A stretch of 45,526 nt of DNA. It comes from Endozoicomonadaceae bacterium (lineage in GTDB: Bacteria; Pseudomonadota; Gammaproteobacteria; Pseudomonadales; Endozoicomonadaceae). Numbering within the stretch: position 1 is the stretch's first letter; each line of letters starts with the position of its first letter. Of this stretch, positions 26,910 to 35,717 are shown piece after piece. The notes under the pieces were generated by a model. It did no database searches. It saw only the letters and a list, made by a program, of their open reading frames with translations, and was not told where the DNA came from. A program made the translations under genes and the position numbers. The stretch is taken from NCBI GenBank assembly GCA_023146365.1, contig JAGLCE010000061.1, positions 1-45,526 of the forward strand, written 5' to 3'.

Positions 26910-27401
26910 ATGGAAACAGTAGCGCAGGATGTTAATTCCGATAGTCGGGAAGAGATGCTTGAGGAGTTCGTGAGTCGAGGTGGTCTGTTTAAAGACCTGA
27001 AGGATATGAGTGATGAGTCCATGGAGGCTGTCTACAGTGTCGCTTATAACCTTTATGAAGCTGGAAAGTATGATGATGCTATCAAGGTTTTTCAGTTTCT
27101 TTGTTTTTACGACCATCTTAATAAAAAATATTTTATCGGTTTGGGCGCATGCCTGCGTATGCAGGAAAAGTATGATAAAGCGATTAAGGTTTTTGGATGT
27201 GCCTGCGCATTAGATACATCGGATCCTCAGGCTGTGATGTATATCGGCGATTGCCTTTTGGCTGCTGGTGACGTCGAGGCGGCTGCTCTTGCGTATGAAG
27301 CAGCGATTGAATGGGCTGAGGATGGAGATGAATGGCAAGATGAGATAGCACATTCAGAGAGCATGTTGAATAGTATTAATAAGGACAGCACGGAGGGGTA
27401 G
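26910..27401 (+). CDS. LcrH/SycD-type translocator chaperone (TPR)
   Basis: 163 residues. A class II T3SS chaperone that holds the two hydrophobic translocators in the cytoplasm. The N-terminal helix EEFVSRGGLFKDLKDMS matches the family start; three tetratricopeptide repeats follow (YSVAYNLYEAGKYDDAIKVF, YFIGLGACLRMQEKYDKAIK, VMYIGDCLLAAGDVEAAAL). GAGGAG lies nine bases before the ATG. It immediately precedes sctE and sctB, the classical chaperone-translocator order (sycD-yopB-yopD, sscA-sseC-sseD). Its 3' end is part of a short tandem duplication. Confidence 0.9.
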   Translation: METVAQDVNSDSREEMLEEFVSRGGLFKDLKDMSDESMEAVYSVAYNLYEAGKYDDAIKVFQFLCFYDHLNKKYFIGLGACLRMQEKYDKAIKVFGCACALDTSDPQAVMYIGDCLLAAGDVEAAALAYEAAIEWAEDGDEWQDEIAHSESMLNSINKDSTEG

Positions 27402-27566
27402 TCATCATGTCTGAGAATGTCAGAGTTGATTCAGACTAGCCCATTTCTTTGGCGAATGCTCCAGAGAGCATGTTGAATAATACTAATATGGACAGAAGAG
27501 GTAATCATCATGTCTGAGAGTGTTGGAGTTGGTTCAGGGCATCCCATTTCTTTGGCGAATGTTCCA
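27356..27566. repeat. 107-bp tandem duplication at the chaperone-sctE junction
   Basis: AGAGAGCATGTTGAATA starts at 27356 and again at 27463, and the matches continue through ATCATCATGTCTGAGA to CCATTTCTTTGGCGAATG. The first copy contains the chaperone end and a relic of the sctE start (ATG at 27407, ten codons, TAG at 27437-27439). The second contains a relic of the chaperone end and the real sctE start at 27510. Confidence 0.85.
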
Positions 27567-29279
27567 CAGCCACCAGAGGACGAGGCTGGTGTAAAAGCAG
27601 TCAAAGAAGTCGCTGGACGGGGGTTTTCTGAAGTTGATTCTGTTTCTCGCTTAAATAATATGGATGTTCCTAAAAGTAGACTGGATAAGAATAAGATTAC
27701 CTTGCCCTTGCCTAAATTGACGACCTCTAACGTTACCTATGACGTGATTGATGAAGTGGATGGTAGTCTGAAAGATGTCAATGCCTTTAAAGAGTTGGGA
27801 AAAGTGTTTTCTCAGTCTAAAGGGGATGTTGGCGAAGGCAAGCTCACTGCGCATGAGCAAGTTTTATCGAAAAAGATTCAAGATAACATTGCCACGATCG
27901 GTAAGCCAGAATCTCAGCCTGTGTCCGAGCTGAGCTCAGTAGATATTAAGCGTTTAGAGGCGATCGAGCCGAAACAACTAACGAAGTTGGTTGGGGATGT
28001 TGAGAATATTATGATGTATGTGGGAGCCATCAAAAGTGGACCTAAGGAGTTATTGGGCGAGATTAAGACAGCGGCTCTCAAAGCGATGAATGCGGTATTG
28101 ACGGGCAATGTTGAGGATGCGGCTGTATGGTTGATGGAAGTCCAGAGTAAACTCCAGGATACTCGGATCAAGTTTGATGTCGAGTCCTTGAATATCACCA
28201 AGCTGGAACAGAAACAAGGTCTTGCTAAACGTTTGGCGAGTCTGACAACGCAAATGGAAAAGCTTCGTGATGCGAAGAATTTGTCGCTTTTCGTCAAGAT
28301 CTTTAGTTACGTCATGACGGTTCTGGCCTATGTTACTGCAGTACTCACCATTATAACGCCAGGCGCGCAAGCGGCTGGGGCGGTAATGCTGGCTGCCGCT
28401 ATTATGATGACCGCAGCCTTGGTGATAGAAGAAACTGAAATGATCAAGGACCCCGAGATAGCATTTGCGTTTCAAATCGCAGTAGCTGTTATTACTTGCA
28501 TAATGACGGTAGGAGCCGGAGTATCGGTAGCCGTCGGCTCTGGAGCCAGTAAAGTGGTCGGCGAAGCGGTTAAAGAATCGACAAAAGCCGCAGTGAAGGC
28601 CGCTTCAGCGGCGGCAACCAAGGCCGCTGTCATTGAAGTGGCCAAGGGCGCTGGTAAAGAGACGGTTATCGCAGCGGCTAAGGCGGCAGCACTAAACGCG
28701 GCTAAGGCAACTGCTATGGAAGTGGCGAAAAAATCGGTGACAGCGAGTATGAAACCCGCGACCAAGGCACTTATTGAAAATGCAGCCAAAACGGCAGCAG
28801 AGGCAGTGGCGAAAAAAGTGGCTACATCAGTGGCAACTGCAGCGATAAAATCTGCCGCTACAAGTGTGGGGAAAAATGTTGCGAAAAGTGTTGTCAAGAA
28901 CGCTGGACACCTAAGCAAGAGGGCAATAGCGTCTATTGCCAAAAATGCAGTTAAGCAAACAGCGATGCAAGCTAAAATGGGTAGTCTTTTCAAAATTGTA
29001 CAGTATACGCGGTATGCTACGGACTTTATTACGGCCTCCTCGATGATTGCGCAAGGTGGCTTAATGGTTGGAACTACACTAACGAAAAAAGAAGCAGCTG
29101 ATGCTGGTGTTGATGCCAAAGAAGCGTTGGCTGATCTTGCGAAACTGCAGTATTTCATGGATCAGTTAATGGATAGTCTCAAGGTAATTTATGAACAGCT
29201 AACTGCAGGTCAGGAAATTGCTTCAGATACGTTGAAGTCAGCGTTAAATACCAAGAGTTCAATTATTAGTCATATTTGA
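27510..29279 (+). CDS. sctE: T3SS translocator SctE (YopB/SseC/IpaB family)
   Basis: 589 residues. The large hydrophobic translocator that inserts in the host membrane and forms the pore with SctB. Features in order: polar secretion-signal region; amphipathic helices (about 100-255); hydrophobic hairpin at about 261-310 (FSYVMTVLAYVTAVLTII, AVMLAAAIMMTAALVIEE) and 319-345 (IAFAFQIAVAVITCIMTVGAG), as in the SseC-like family; then a long Ala/Lys-rich helical region and a C-terminal helix. The Ala/Lys stretch (about 345-480) is unusually long and repetitive. GAGG lies upstream of the ATG. sctB starts 25 bases after the stop. Confidence 0.85.
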   Translation: MSESVGVGSGHPISLANVPQPPEDEAGVKAVKEVAGRGFSEVDSVSRLNNMDVPKSRLDKNKITLPLPKLTTSNVTYDVIDEVDGSLKDVNAFKELGKVFSQSKGDVGEGKLTAHEQVLSKKIQDNIATIGKPESQPVSELSSVDIKRLEAIEPKQLTKLVGDVENIMMYVGAIKSGPKELLGEIKTAALKAMNAVLTGNVEDAAVWLMEVQSKLQDTRIKFDVESLNITKLEQKQGLAKRLASLTTQMEKLRDAKNLSLFVKIFSYVMTVLAYVTAVLTIITPGAQAAGAVMLAAAIMMTAALVIEETEMIKDPEIAFAFQIAVAVITCIMTVGAGVSVAVGSGASKVVGEAVKESTKAAVKAASAAATKAAVIEVAKGAGKETVIAAAKAAALNAAKATAMEVAKKSVTASMKPATKALIENAAKTAAEAVAKKVATSVATAAIKSAATSVGKNVAKSVVKNAGHLSKRAIASIAKNAVKQTAMQAKMGSLFKIVQYTRYATDFITASSMIAQGGLMVGTTLTKKEAADAGVDAKEALADLAKLQYFMDQLMDSLKVIYEQLTAGQEIASDTLKSALNTKSSIISHI

Positions 29280-29304
29280 TGTGGTCAATTGAAGGAGATT
29301 AGTT

Positions 29305-30696
29305 ATGAAAATTGATGGAGGTTTAGGCGTTGGTGGAGGTGCTATTCCGGCAGAAGAAATGCAAGAAGTTATAAAGCAGGCTGCGGATAACACAAAAGCG
29401 GGCAATTTAAAAGGCAGTAACCTGCAGTTTAGTGAGCGAGTAGCGATGGATAAATCGAATGCTGTCGGGCAGCCCTATCCAAAATTGCAAAATCCCGCCT
29501 TTGAGCCTTCTATGCAAAATTACGAGAAGGCTTGGTCTGATTTAAATAATGCGAACGTACAGCTCGTAGCTGAGGATCAATCTCGTGGATTAGCAAAGTT
29601 GCTGGACAAATTTAGTGACACTGATATTGACGGTAAAGGTGGTGTTGTAGCTGACGATATTAGGCTGAAAAATGTCACACCGGAACAGCTCAAGGAGTTG
29701 AAGGGTGCGATGGAAGGGTTACAGGATAGGCTGAGTATGCTGCATTCAGCTGACTCCGAAAAATTTGATAAAGTGATGGAGGATATTGATAAGTTTAAAC
29801 AGAATCTGTCCAGCGGTGAAGCAAATACTGCTGAGGTTATCAAGCAGATGAAAGAGATCATAAACACGTTGGATGACAAAAGTTTTGTCTATGATTCGTC
29901 TAAAGATGATCGTTTAAGTAGCCGGTTAAATGAACTTGATTCTAGACTTCCTGATGTTGAAGACATAGTTATGAACAGCTCTGAAACAGGGGTCTCTGGG
30001 ACGATGGGTAATAATCAGTCTTTCAGTGCTGATTTTGAGAAAGGCAGTCTGCGTATGGATTTTGATGGTCAAACGCAAAAGTATTCCTTTGACCCGAGTG
30101 GTGGCTTGTCGGCGACGGTTAATGGCAACAAGGTAGAATATGATCCGCATGAGACCCGTATAATGACGGACTTTTTTCAAGTTATGGCACTGTTTCATGA
30201 GATGGGTGTCACGATGCGACAATCGAATCGTGAAGGTCGGAATGCGGCTCAGGCGATCGTGGTCGATAAAATCAAAGCACAGGCTGCTAAACAGCGTACG
30301 GCTGCAACACAGCAACTTGTTGCGGGGCTGGTTAGTGCTGGAGTCAAGATCGGAGCAGGAGCGATACAGATAGGCGGTGCCGCTAAGGCATTGAAGGCTG
30401 TCAAGCTGGGTAACAATGCTAAAGCTGATGCGCTTTCAAATTTACATCGCGGTGTCTCAGGCATGCTTGAAGGAAGCGGGGAGATAGTCGCTAGTATTGC
30501 GCGTCATCAGGCTAGTCTGACAGAGGCTGAAGTGACGGATATACGAGCTGAAGAAGAAAATGCTCGATTTTTGAAGCAAACCGCACAGGATCATATGGAA
30601 GTTGCCAAAGAGCTGTCGACTAAGGCGCGTGAAACTTATAGCCAGGTTTTCAACTCGATTCTGCAGGCGCAGCAAAAAATCACTGGAAATATATAA
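29305..30696 (+). CDS. sctB: T3SS translocator SctB (YopD/SseD/IpaC-like)
   Basis: 463 residues, longer than YopD (306). It is the second pore subunit, secreted through the needle with SctE. Visible: a Gly-rich start; amphipathic helices (about 75-195); a beta-rich middle segment (about 225-275, GTMGNNQSFSADFEKGSLRMD); a hydrophobic segment at about 332-355 (LVAGLVSAGVKIGAGAIQIGGAA); and C-terminal helices with a coiled coil, the layout of the minor translocators. The middle beta-rich insertion explains the length and is not typical. AAGGAG lies seven bases before the ATG. Between sctE and the YopN-like gene. Confidence 0.75.
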   Translation: MKIDGGLGVGGGAIPAEEMQEVIKQAADNTKAGNLKGSNLQFSERVAMDKSNAVGQPYPKLQNPAFEPSMQNYEKAWSDLNNANVQLVAEDQSRGLAKLLDKFSDTDIDGKGGVVADDIRLKNVTPEQLKELKGAMEGLQDRLSMLHSADSEKFDKVMEDIDKFKQNLSSGEANTAEVIKQMKEIINTLDDKSFVYDSSKDDRLSSRLNELDSRLPDVEDIVMNSSETGVSGTMGNNQSFSADFEKGSLRMDFDGQTQKYSFDPSGGLSATVNGNKVEYDPHETRIMTDFFQVMALFHEMGVTMRQSNREGRNAAQAIVVDKIKAQAAKQRTAATQQLVAGLVSAGVKIGAGAIQIGGAAKALKAVKLGNNAKADALSNLHRGVSGMLEGSGEIVASIARHQASLTEAEVTDIRAEEENARFLKQTAQDHMEVAKELSTKARETYSQVFNSILQAQQKITGNI

Positions 30697-30719
30697 TAAT
30701 CGTTAAGTGAGTATGTGGC

Positions 30720-31469
30720 ATGGTAGGTGAGGTAAGGAACGCTTCGGTCAATATTGCCAGTTTTGATAGTGTTGCTAAGACCGAAAATAGCCGTTCGCTC
30801 GGCTCCTTTAGTCATTCCCAGCTGGGTGCGGGTAAAATTGTCTCTAATCCGAGTCTTTTTGTTGATGCCGGCGATATTCAGGATGCCTTGGAAGGTGGGT
30901 CAAACCTGAAAAAAATGATGTCGACTTCGAAGAAGGATGAAGAGGACGGTAATGACGTTCTTGAAGCCCTCAACAAAAAGCTGGAAGAGCTTCAAAAGGC
31001 TCAAGAGTCTGGAGCGTCCAATCTGGATCCGGAGAAACTTGGGGATATTCTTCAGGAATTTCAGAGTCTGGATGAAAAGGGAGAACTCAATGAAGATGCT
31101 ATAAAACGAGCACTTGGTGGAATGTCTGGTCAGGATCAATACGAAGCCTTGGGGTTGATTATTGAGACACTGAAGGAAACTGATAGTGAAAAATTGGCAA
31201 ATGCCTTAGCTAATACACCGGTTATCGATCATAATTCCCGATCGACCACTTTCTCCGAAATGCGTAATGGTCTAGCGGGCTCAATGAGTCGGGTGGCTGA
31301 TTTTACCACGTTGGGAGAAGCTATATCATATATTAATGAAGAGATGAATACAGATGGAGAGAGTGGTTTTTACAAAACAGTGTCTGAAGGCATAGACTGG
31401 CTTAGAGCTGGGCTGGTTATCGAGATGGCCATGTGTGAAGGTGCTGGAATAGTGGGGCGTAGTGATTAG
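30720..31469 (+). CDS. sctW: YopN-like gatekeeper (SctW N-terminal part)
   Basis: 249 residues. YopN with TyeA plugs the T3SS until host contact and sets the order of secretion. Evidence is mainly context: it directly precedes a clear TyeA-like gene and a SycN-like chaperone, the yopN-tyeA-sycN order of Yersinia. Its helical repeats (about 85-165: LEELQKAQESG, LGDILQEFQSLDEKGELNEDAI, YEALGLIIETLKE) suit the HrpJ/YopN fold. Polar N terminus, no signal peptide. Sequence similarity is weak to my eye, so a different T3SS substrate cannot be excluded. 23 bases after sctB. Confidence 0.55.
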   Translation: MVGEVRNASVNIASFDSVAKTENSRSLGSFSHSQLGAGKIVSNPSLFVDAGDIQDALEGGSNLKKMMSTSKKDEEDGNDVLEALNKKLEELQKAQESGASNLDPEKLGDILQEFQSLDEKGELNEDAIKRALGGMSGQDQYEALGLIIETLKETDSEKLANALANTPVIDHNSRSTTFSEMRNGLAGSMSRVADFTTLGEAISYINEEMNTDGESGFYKTVSEGIDWLRAGLVIEMAMCEGAGIVGRSD

Positions 31470-31533
31470 AGTGCTATTAAGTTAGCAGCATGAATTAATC
31501 ATCGATATTCGATAGTTAAACGACTGAGCAGCT

Positions 31534-31989
31534 ATGGATGAAACACATTTATTACATGTAAGAAAACGGATGGAAGTCGTGTTTGGTTTGGTGACCTTTA
31601 TCAAAAATTTTGAAAATGAAGAGGTGATGATAAACAGGCGTATAAAAAAATCTGATATATTACCTAAGCCCAAGATCAGTGAAGGTGTTATTTTTCAGGA
31701 GGTTCTGAGGCTTCTGGATCAGCGTTGGGTTGCCGTCTCGGATGTTGACGCTATTACCCGAAAGATGGGTGTGCCGAATAATTTTCTCAGTATTCGTATT
31801 TATATTCTCAATCAAGTGATGGAAGCATATCGCAGGATTCCGGAACAATATTTTAATGAAACTGATCATCGTGACAATCTCATGGAAGCGGTTCAGGAAG
31901 CACTTGATGACTTGATCGAAGAGGAAGAGGAAGAGGAAGAAGAAGAAGATGACGATGACGATGATGATGATATGGAGTTTGATTTTTGA
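31534..31989 (+). CDS. TyeA-like gatekeeper partner with acidic tail
   Basis: 151 residues. The segment LLDQRWVAVSDVDAITRKMG ... FLSIRIYILNQVMEAYRRIP ... DHRDNLMEAVQEALDDLIEEE lines up with Yersinia TyeA (recalled as LVDKRWAGIHDIEHLANAF ... FRLFP ... [22 protein letters not shown]). TyeA binds YopN and blocks early Yop release. This copy has about 55 extra residues ahead of the TyeA region and a long run of Glu then Asp at the C terminus (about 129-146). No strong ribosome binding site. Followed 12 bases later by the SycN-like gene. Confidence 0.75.
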   Translation: MDETHLLHVRKRMEVVFGLVTFIKNFENEEVMINRRIKKSDILPKPKISEGVIFQEVLRLLDQRWVAVSDVDAITRKMGVPNNFLSIRIYILNQVMEAYRRIPEQYFNETDHRDNLMEAVQEALDDLIEEEEEEEEEEDDDDDDDDMEFDF

Positions 31990-32001
31990 TTAGGGGGAAT
32001 C

Positions 32002-32382
32002 ATGAGGGATATAGCGGAAAGTGCTGTGGCTGATTTCGCCAGTACCATGGATGTGGATAGCCTGAATTTCCCAGATAATGGCGATTCGATTTGTTTTGAG
32101 TTTGATGAGGATGTGGGTCAGTTTTTTGTCGAATATGATGATGCTGGTATGTATCTCTGTCTGGTGCGAGACCTGGCTGAATACGAGGCGCCGGAGAAGG
32201 CAGCAACAGCATTTCTGCTTTGTCATTACAAAAGAAGTCGGAAGTATGACACTCAGATGGCTATTAAAGATAGCAATAAGATGATTTTGCTGGTTTATTT
32301 GGCTCAGCATGAGGTGATCGGCACCGAGGTGGAGGCTGTTTTACGGCATCTTGTGCAACTGTATGATGCTATTTATGGCTGA
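32002..32382 (+). CDS. SycN-like T3SS chaperone
   Basis: 126 residues, acidic, with the alpha/beta order of class I T3SS chaperones: an N-terminal helix, beta strands (ICFEFDEDVGQFFVEYDD, MYLCLVRDLAE), a central helix, a strand (NKMILLVYLAQHE) and a C-terminal helix (VEAVLRHLVQLYDAI). Size (SycN 123 residues) and position after the TyeA-like gene identify it as the likely YopN chaperone; the sequence itself is only weakly diagnostic. GGGGGA precedes the ATG closely. Confidence 0.65.
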   Translation: MRDIAESAVADFASTMDVDSLNFPDNGDSICFEFDEDVGQFFVEYDDAGMYLCLVRDLAEYEAPEKAATAFLLCHYKRSRKYDTQMAIKDSNKMILLVYLAQHEVIGTEVEAVLRHLVQLYDAIYG

Positions 32383-32502
32383 ATGTGATTAACATACTAT
32401 CTGTTATGTAAAGTGTATTATTAATAAAATATTATTTGGTAGGTAAGTTTGATTGACTAAGCTTTATTTAACAGTAGCCATTAAATAAATGGGGTGGTAG
32501 TT

Positions 32503-32952
32503 ATGACAGCTAATATTAGTGGCGTTGGTGGCGTTGGTGGCGTTGGTGGTGTTACCGAGAAAACCTTAAACAAGCCTGATGAACAAGACTTTGATAAGCA
32601 TCGGGATGGGGCGAGTTTAAATGATACTGCGCAATTCGATGCTTTAATGAATAACGGTACCAATGCTGAAAATGACGTCAATCCGGCGAGTGAGAAGATT
32701 GTTTTCAATGAAGCTCCATCAAACGCTGGGGATAAGATTCTTGATGCCTTTATGGGTATGAAAGAGAATATTACGACACGGCACGATGATATTACTAAAA
32801 TGCTGGGCGGAGAGGGAGATGGGGCCATGTCTATGAGAGATATGCTCAGTTCTCAACGGGCGCTTTCGAATTTGAGTATGACGGAAGATCTGATTGCCAA
32901 GATTGTGGGTAAAACTACTCAGAATCTTGATACTATGATGAAACAGCAGTAA
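32503..32952 (+). CDS. sctI: T3SS inner-rod protein SctI (YscI-like)
   Basis: 149 residues. It forms the short rod that anchors the needle in the export apparatus. The C-terminal 45 residues are diagnostic: MLSSQRALSNLSMTEDLIAK then VGKTTQNLDTMMKQQ, matching the YscI/PrgJ C terminus. The N-terminal part starts with a short Gly-Val-Gly repeat encoded by 9-bp GGCGTTGGT units. The frame opens at GTG 32494, but ATG 32503 has GGGGTGG just upstream. First gene of the sctI-J-K-L run, as in the Ysc order. Confidence 0.85.
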   Translation: MTANISGVGGVGGVGGVTEKTLNKPDEQDFDKHRDGASLNDTAQFDALMNNGTNAENDVNPASEKIVFNEAPSNAGDKILDAFMGMKENITTRHDDITKMLGGEGDGAMSMRDMLSSQRALSNLSMTEDLIAKIVGKTTQNLDTMMKQQ

Positions 32953-33002
32953 TTCGGCCGGATCACCGGTAAGTCAAGGACGATTTTAGCAGGTACAGAG
33001 TT

Positions 33003-33818
33003 GTGAAGAAGACCAAAGTATTAGTCTGCCTAGCATTTATGTTGCTGTTGTCGGGATGTGAGACGCAACTGTATACGGGACTGTCGGAGCGTGAAGGAAA
33101 CGACATGCTCGCGCTTCTTTTGGAAGGGGGCATTAGCGCTCGTAAAGAGTTAGATAAGGATAAAAAACTGCTCCTGTTTGTGAGGGAGTCTGAGGTTGCC
33201 CGATCCATTCGAATGTTGCGCAATAGTGGTTATCCGAAGGATCGTTTTTCCTCTGTTAAAGACATCTTTCCCAAGGATGGATTGATTTCTTCGCCCACGG
33301 AAGAGCGAGCTCGTTATACCTATGTCATGTCACAGGAGCTGGCCGCTACACTGTCGATGATTGACGGTATTTTGACCGCTAGAGTGCATGTTGTGTTGCC
33401 TCAAGATACTACGGGTATACAGGAAGATGCGTATCCATCCTCTGCGTCCATCTTTCTCAAGTATACGCCGGAACTGGAATTAAATGGGCTGGTGTCAAAG
33501 GTCAAGACGATGACTTCTAATAGCATCGAAGGGCTAACACTGGATAAAATAAACGTTTCCTTGTTTCCCGCAGCTCGGATTCAAGCTAGGCCCAATGGGA
33601 TAATGAATAAAGAGATGACAAAGGTTCTATCGATTGATGTTACTCCAGAAGGTCAGTCTCGGTTGTATCTCTTGATTGGAAGCATTCTGGTGCTATTATT
33701 GGGAGCATCAGGCTTTTCTGGTTGGATTGTATGGGATAAGGTGAAGCGTAAGCGTCAAACGGAGAGCGAGGACGATGATGATTTCACGTCTCCTGGAAAA
33801 ATTGAGCAGAAACACTAA
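33003..33818 (+). CDS. sctJ: T3SS inner MS-ring lipoprotein SctJ
   Basis: 271 residues. The lipoprotein of the inner-membrane ring. Lipobox LLSGC with Cys19 to be lipidated; then the YscJ/FliF domains (LYTGLSEREGNDMLALLLEGG; RSIRMLRNSGYPKDRFSSV; GLISSPTEERARYTYVMSQELA with the secretory-ring motif, and ARVHVVLPQD); and a C-terminal membrane helix (LYLLIGSILVLLLGASGFSG) with a basic cytoplasmic tail. It uses GTG at 33003. Six bases before sctK. Confidence 0.95.
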   Translation: MKKTKVLVCLAFMLLLSGCETQLYTGLSEREGNDMLALLLEGGISARKELDKDKKLLLFVRESEVARSIRMLRNSGYPKDRFSSVKDIFPKDGLISSPTEERARYTYVMSQELAATLSMIDGILTARVHVVLPQDTTGIQEDAYPSSASIFLKYTPELELNGLVSKVKTMTSNSIEGLTLDKINVSLFPAARIQARPNGIMNKEMTKVLSIDVTPEGQSRLYLLIGSILVLLLGASGFSGWIVWDKVKRKRQTESEDDDDFTSPGKIEQKH

Positions 33819-33824
33819 CCGATT

Positions 33825-34478
33825 ATGAGTACAAAACAGCTGATACAGTTACTGGATTTTAATTACGCACCTGCAGTGTACATTGATGCCAGTTGGTTAG
33901 AATCTCTCGAATATGGTGATGTTGCTAATGTATTATCGACTAGCCAAGCTGCACAGCCTTGGCTGTCGAAATTTATTCTGCGGACGTTTAATCTAGTTGA
34001 TGAAACAGACTTCAACTTTGAAAAGCCAATCAAGCAGATTGCGTTGATGGATCGTTCCCAGTTGGCGAAGACGATTTACCATGCAGGTTTATCGCTGAAT
34101 TCAGGGATGATTCGAGGAATTGTCAAGCGCCAGGAGCGTAGCGCCATTGAATCGTGTATCGGGACTGATGCATTTATGTTTGCTGTGAAGAAGGCGCCGT
34201 ATATTGCGGGGGCATTGCCGGACATATTTCCCTGTACTTTCCAGATTGATTGGAATAACCCGAATGAAATGAAAAAACACCTGTTTCGTTCAGGGATGAA
34301 ATTATTGGGAATCGTTCTAGGCAGCGAACCTGAATGTTATAAGCGTCGCTTACTGTTCAAATTTCCGATAGCTAGCAAAGAATATTTTGGCGCTGGGTTG
34401 GCCGAGCAGAATAATGACGAGGTGATCCGCCAAGGCGGAATCATGTTGAAAAAACTTATGAAAGAGTTTTCCAAATGA
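33825..34478 (+). CDS. sctK: T3SS sorting-platform protein SctK
   Basis: 217 residues (YscK 209). SctK joins the cytoplasmic sorting platform to the inner ring. FNYAPAVYIDASWLESL near the N terminus and the C-terminal region with RRLLFKFPIASKEYFGAG match the YscK type. No membrane segment. Placed between sctJ and sctL; its stop overlaps the sctL start (ATGA), indicating translational coupling. Confidence 0.85.
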   Translation: MSTKQLIQLLDFNYAPAVYIDASWLESLEYGDVANVLSTSQAAQPWLSKFILRTFNLVDETDFNFEKPIKQIALMDRSQLAKTIYHAGLSLNSGMIRGIVKRQERSAIESCIGTDAFMFAVKKAPYIAGALPDIFPCTFQIDWNNPNEMKKHLFRSGMKLLGIVLGSEPECYKRRLLFKFPIASKEYFGAGLAEQNNDEVIRQGGIMLKKLMKEFSK

Positions 34479-35131
34479 GTATTCGCGTTGTCGGTATTAG
34501 TCGCGGTGATATTCAGTTGCCAAAAGGAACAAAGGTTCTGAAGGCTGCGGAATATAAGATCATATCAAAATTGTCGTCAATTTTAGATATTGCCTGCGAG
34601 CGTTCGGATGCCATTATTGAGCAGGCCAAGCAAACCTATGAAAGAGAAAAGCAGCGTGGTTTTGATGAAGGTGTCCTGCAAAGTAAGATGGATCAATCGG
34701 AACAGATGCTGAAGATGGTTGGTCGAAGTATTAATTACTTGGCGGAAGTCGAAGGTGATATGGCCGATATTCTGATGAATGCCGTCAAAAAGATTATCGG
34801 TGGTTTTGATGATCGTGAATTAACGGTTGGTTTGATTCGCAGTGCATTGCAGCATGTTAGAAATGAGCGTCAGGTAAGCGTTCGCATTCCCCCAGGACAT
34901 TATACTTACGTTAAAGAGAAAGTGTCGGAGATTCTTGCAGATTATAAAGGGGTTGGTTTTATTAATCCTGTGTCTGATCCGCGACTGGAGTCAGGTAGTT
35001 GTATTCTGGAAAGTCAGATTGGTGTGGTAGATGCCAGTATTGATATACAGTTAGAAGCTCTTAAGCGTCGATTTGAACATCTTTCTGCAGAAGCAGTGGG
35101 AGCGATAAAGCGTTCTGAATCTGATGCGTGA
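34475..35131 (+). CDS. sctL: T3SS stator protein SctL (YscL)
   Basis: 218 residues. A stator that links the ATPase SctN to the sorting platform. The N-terminal half is helical and charged (IIEQAKQTYEREKQRGFDEGV), the C-terminal half is the FliH/HrpE-like domain (ALQHVRNERQVSVRIPP, VGFINPVSDPRLESGSCILESQIGVVDASID). The four-base overlap with sctK couples translation. The expected next genes (sctN and others) are missing: 16 bases past the stop an inverted repeat marks the start of nested insertion sequences. Confidence 0.9.
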   Translation: MSIRVVGISRGDIQLPKGTKVLKAAEYKIISKLSSILDIACERSDAIIEQAKQTYEREKQRGFDEGVLQSKMDQSEQMLKMVGRSINYLAEVEGDMADILMNAVKKIIGGFDDRELTVGLIRSALQHVRNERQVSVRIPPGHYTYVKEKVSEILADYKGVGFINPVSDPRLESGSCILESQIGVVDASIDIQLEALKRRFEHLSAEAVGAIKRSESDA

Positions 35132-35375
35132 TTCTTCTAGCATAAGGTGTAGTAGATCAGACTTGATCTGACAGTCGCCCATTTTTTTTAGGGTGCTTGT
35201 CAGTTTAGATTTCAGATAAATTTTTTTCAACCCAAATCGATTTTTCACCAAGTAAATTTTCTTTATGTGTTCACTCATAGCACTTCTTACCTTGATGGTA
35301 AGCGCCAATTAATCCACGTACTACCCCATTAAAATTCAAACGTCGATAATAAGTGCCTCAATCAATGAGGTAGCC

Positions 35376-35717
35376 ATGAGCAAGCTATCACAGCAAAAGC
35401 AAAAGCAAAAGAAATTAGCCTGGGCAGAGCATCTTAAATCGCAACGCGAATCGGGTCTGAGTCTACAGACTTATTGTGAGCAGCACTCAGGCCCAGCCAA
35501 TTCTGGTATTGAAAGCGCAAGCTACAAGGCGGTGCCAGTGATGATCATTCGGCTAGCGGCTCTCAAATCTAACCAGTCGGGATTCGTAACCGCTAAAGTT
35601 GTCGAGGCATCCGTGGCTCAGGGGCTGGCGGTTATATTACCGGACGGAATGTCCATCAGCGGTATCAACGAGCACAATCATGGATTGATTAAACACTTGC
35701 TCGGTACGCTGACATGA
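35376..35717 (+). CDS. IS66 accessory protein TnpA-like
   Basis: 113 residues. The N terminus WAEHLKSQRESGLSLQTYCEQHS matches the IS66 TnpA pattern; the C-terminal part (LAVILPDGMSISGINEHNHGLIKHLL) also fits. The frame is open but the companion tnpB is absent and tnpC is broken, so it is unlikely to support transposition. Stop and the next open frame overlap (ATGA at 35714). Confidence 0.7.
   Translation: MSKLSQQKQKQKKLAWAEHLKSQRESGLSLQTYCEQHSGPANSGIESASYKAVPVMIIRLAALKSNQSGFVTAKVVEASVAQGLAVILPDGMSISGINEHNHGLIKHLLGTLT

Noticed and set aside
28472..29158. Long minus-strand frame (228 codons) opposite sctE
   Set aside because: It is the antisense shadow of the Ala/Lys-rich part of sctE; composition is driven by repeated GCG/GCC codons and there is no start signal or neighbour context.
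35051..35308. 85-codon minus-strand frame after sctL
   Set aside because: It overlaps the sctL 3' end and the outer IS end; no family pattern. May contain part of the outer element's transposase but cannot be supported.
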